From: Spartinivicinus marinus
Lineage (GTDB): Bacteria > Pseudomonadota > Gammaproteobacteria > Pseudomonadales > Zooshikellaceae
NCBI RefSeq assembly: GCF_026309355.1
Contig: NZ_JAPJZK010000001.1
Coordinates: forward strand, 186,001 to 250,000
DNA: 64,000 nucleotides
Direction: 5' to 3'
Position numbers and translations under genes: made by a program. Of the stretch, positions 62,554 to 64,000 are shown piece by piece (the stretch's first letter is position 1; every line of letters starts with the position of its first letter). The notes beneath the pieces are model-generated. The model did not search any database, was not told the origin of the DNA, and was given only the letters and a program-made list of their open reading frames with translations.

Positions 62554-62731
62554 AACAAACGCGGTAGTAAAAAGCCATGCATTATACGGATGCGTTTACA
62601 CTTACAACAGCCCTAACCTAACTTGTTTTGCAAATGAGCTTGATACAAGTCAAACAGACGTTTAAATTAAGCCTTATTATCATAACCTGACTTGCATTTT
62701 TGTGTATTTAAAAATTCGCTAAGGAGCTCTT

Positions 62732-63601
62732 ATGGAAGCGCTTAAACGAATACTGGTTGTTGTCAATCCAGAAGCAACAGGCTCTTTCGCGTTAAAAAGG
62801 GCAAAGTTAATTGCCCAAGCTACAGGCGCCACAATTCATTTACTGGCTTGCAATAAGCGACCAAATAATCAGTGGGAGGACTGGCTTAATGCCCAGGCCA
62901 GCACACTCCATCAGGAGGGTCTAAATGCCATACCTCACCAGGCCTGGCATGAGTCTTTTCACGAAACTGTTATTCACTTTCAGCAAGCCGAACGTTGTCA
63001 GTTAATCATTAAAGAAGCGATTCAAGAAAATGAAGTTAAACGGTTAATTAACATACCTGTAGATTGGAAGGTGCTTCGCTATACGACAGTACCGGTGCTT
63101 ATTGTTAAGCAAACCAGCAGCTGGTGCAAACAGCCTATCGTTGCAGCCATTGATGCTTATCCGCAGGATGACAACCACCAAATATTAAATGATGTGATTG
63201 TTAATTATGCACAAGCAATCACCGAGTTTTCTGAAAGCGATTGCCATATTATCACTGCTTATCCCCCTCCAATGCTTTCATCACCTGATCCAGTCTTCCA
63301 GAATGCAGCTTTACTAGAAGACAAGTACCGTCAAGCATGCCAAAAATATCTGGACATGTTTTCAATGTCTCCACAACAACTCCACATTGGAGAAGGCCCT
63401 GCTACCAGTCTAATTCCAACTCTGGTCAAAAAGTTAAATGCACCACTCATTGTATTGGGTACTGTTGCCCGCAAAGGACTCAGTGGAGCAGTAATAGGTA
63501 ATACCGCTGAATACCTGCTTGATGAGCTGGACTGTGACATTCTCACCTTAAGACCCAATCAATTTATGGATAGTTTGGAGTCTATATTGGAAAATAAGTA
63601 A
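62732..63601 (+). CDS. Tandem universal stress protein (UspE-like)
   Basis: A 289-residue protein with two Usp domains. Domain 1 is residues about 6-130 (RILVVVNPEATGSFALKRAK, ending VPVLIVK); domain 2 about 135-280 (QPIVAAIDAYPQDD, ending APLIVLGTVARKGLSGAVIG and YLLDELDCDILTLRP). The ATP-binding-like glycine pattern G-X2-G-X9-G is kept in domain 2 only in part (LGTVARKGLSGAVIGNTAEY). UspE-type proteins are induced by stress and growth arrest. AAGGAG precedes the ATG. It is a single gene. Confidence 0.9.
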   Translation: MEALKRILVVVNPEATGSFALKRAKLIAQATGATIHLLACNKRPNNQWEDWLNAQASTLHQEGLNAIPHQAWHESFHETVIHFQQAERCQLIIKEAIQENEVKRLINIPVDWKVLRYTTVPVLIVKQTSSWCKQPIVAAIDAYPQDDNHQILNDVIVNYAQAITEFSESDCHIITAYPPPMLSSPDPVFQNAALLEDKYRQACQKYLDMFSMSPQQLHIGEGPATSLIPTLVKKLNAPLIVLGTVARKGLSGAVIGNTAEYLLDELDCDILTLRPNQFMDSLESILENK

Positions 63602-64000
63602 CTAAACCAGGAACAAAAAGTTAGCAACAGCTGTCACTGAAGCGTTGACTAATCCACTATTTTTTTAGTGAATAACGATTATGGCAACGCCAGTCTTATG
63701 ATTACCTTAACTTTTTTACAGCCTATGCGTTATACTCCTGGCGCAAAACAGGTTCGTTAAGGGGCTCTGCATAAGGTATAGATGATTTTGCACAAACCTA
63801 CTTTGGTTAGATCATCGCCAGAGGAGTCAACTGCACATACAACACACACTAATTCTAGTCTTATCAGCGTAGTGTATACTCATTAGTAGTAATGGGTTGC
63901 AAGTGCCTTACAATCAACAGGCAACAATTTGAACTTTATTTAGCAACCTCATTACTTACACCTCTTAACCACATAGCCTCTATAACAACCGTGACCAATG
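63602..64000. other. Gene-free right edge
   Basis: 399 bases after the Usp gene. A rightward -10-like TATACT at 63731-63736 with a TTAACT 18 bases upstream (63707-63712) could be a promoter for a gene beyond the window. Nothing else was recognised. Confidence 0.3.

Noticed and set aside
1-64000. CRISPR arrays, rRNA genes, insertion sequences
   Set aside because: No regularly spaced 25-40 bp repeats, no rRNA sequence and no transposase were seen while reading both strands.

Overview
The window is a piece of a gammaproteobacterial chromosome carrying one end of a T7-type prophage. From about 11 kb to the right edge the gene order is that of a core segment well known from Pseudomonas: cysI-DUF934, nudC-fimL, nhaB, dnaQ-rnhA, gloB, mltD, fabI-ppiD-hupB-lon-clpX-clpP-tig, a Pro-Arg-His-Leu tRNA cluster, folD, cysS, glnS, ppiB, lpxH. 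The moderate to low GC, polar-flagellum-type regulation and FimL suggest a marine relative of the Oceanospirillales/Pseudomonadales, possibly near Zooshikella or Spartinivicinus. That placement is an inference from gene content and was not tested.

Region 1, 1 to about 10.6 kb: a leftward operon of T7-like (autographivirus-like) phage genes. In transcription order it holds a single-subunit RNA polymerase, a KilA-N antirepressor, a 52-residue small protein not found by a 60-residue cutoff, a gp2.5-type ssDNA-binding protein, a RusA-type resolvase, a winged-helix protein, a gp4-type primase-helicase, a BRO/KilAC antirepressor, an unknown protein, a nucleotidyltransferase, and the start of DNA polymerase, which runs off the left edge. 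One small membrane protein lies on the opposite strand. About 1 kb of gene-free, AT-rich DNA separates the RNA polymerase from flgA. It holds a near-perfect 20-bp palindrome, 12-bp tandem repeats and a sigma-54 promoter for flgA. No integrase or repressor is visible in this half of the element.

Region 2, 10.6 to 13.3 kb: flagellar genes flgA, flgM, flgN and a YcgR-type brake. A clear sigma-28 promoter precedes flgM, and an 11-C tract lies inside flgN.

Region 3, 13.3 to 21.3 kb: a pair of small glycosyltransferases, tRNA-Arg(CCT), an OGFr-domain protein, an isoaspartyl peptidase, a lone tyrosine recombinase, a DUF2970 protein, a 48-residue membrane protein, and the sulfite reductase pair cysI-DUF934.

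Region 4, 21.3 to 45.9 kb: a cation/proton antiporter, AcuI-type reductase, SohB protease, SCP2 protein, NudC, FimL, NhaB, DnaQ/RnhA, a methyltransferase, GloB, MltD, a Yej-type peptide ABC transporter with two solute-binding proteins, YbaK and FabI.

Region 5, 46 to 64 kb: the proteostasis block (PpiD, tRNA-Asp, HU, Lon, ClpX, ClpP, trigger factor), the four-tRNA operon with a strong promoter and terminator, FolD, CysS, GlnS, PpiB, LpxH, MiaE and a tandem universal stress protein.

Most of regions 2 to 5 is ordinary core genome. The least explained material is the phage early region and its junction with flgA, the poly-C tract in flgN, a 140-bp inverted-repeat element before the Yej operon, and a T7-promoter-like core at 18.1 kb.
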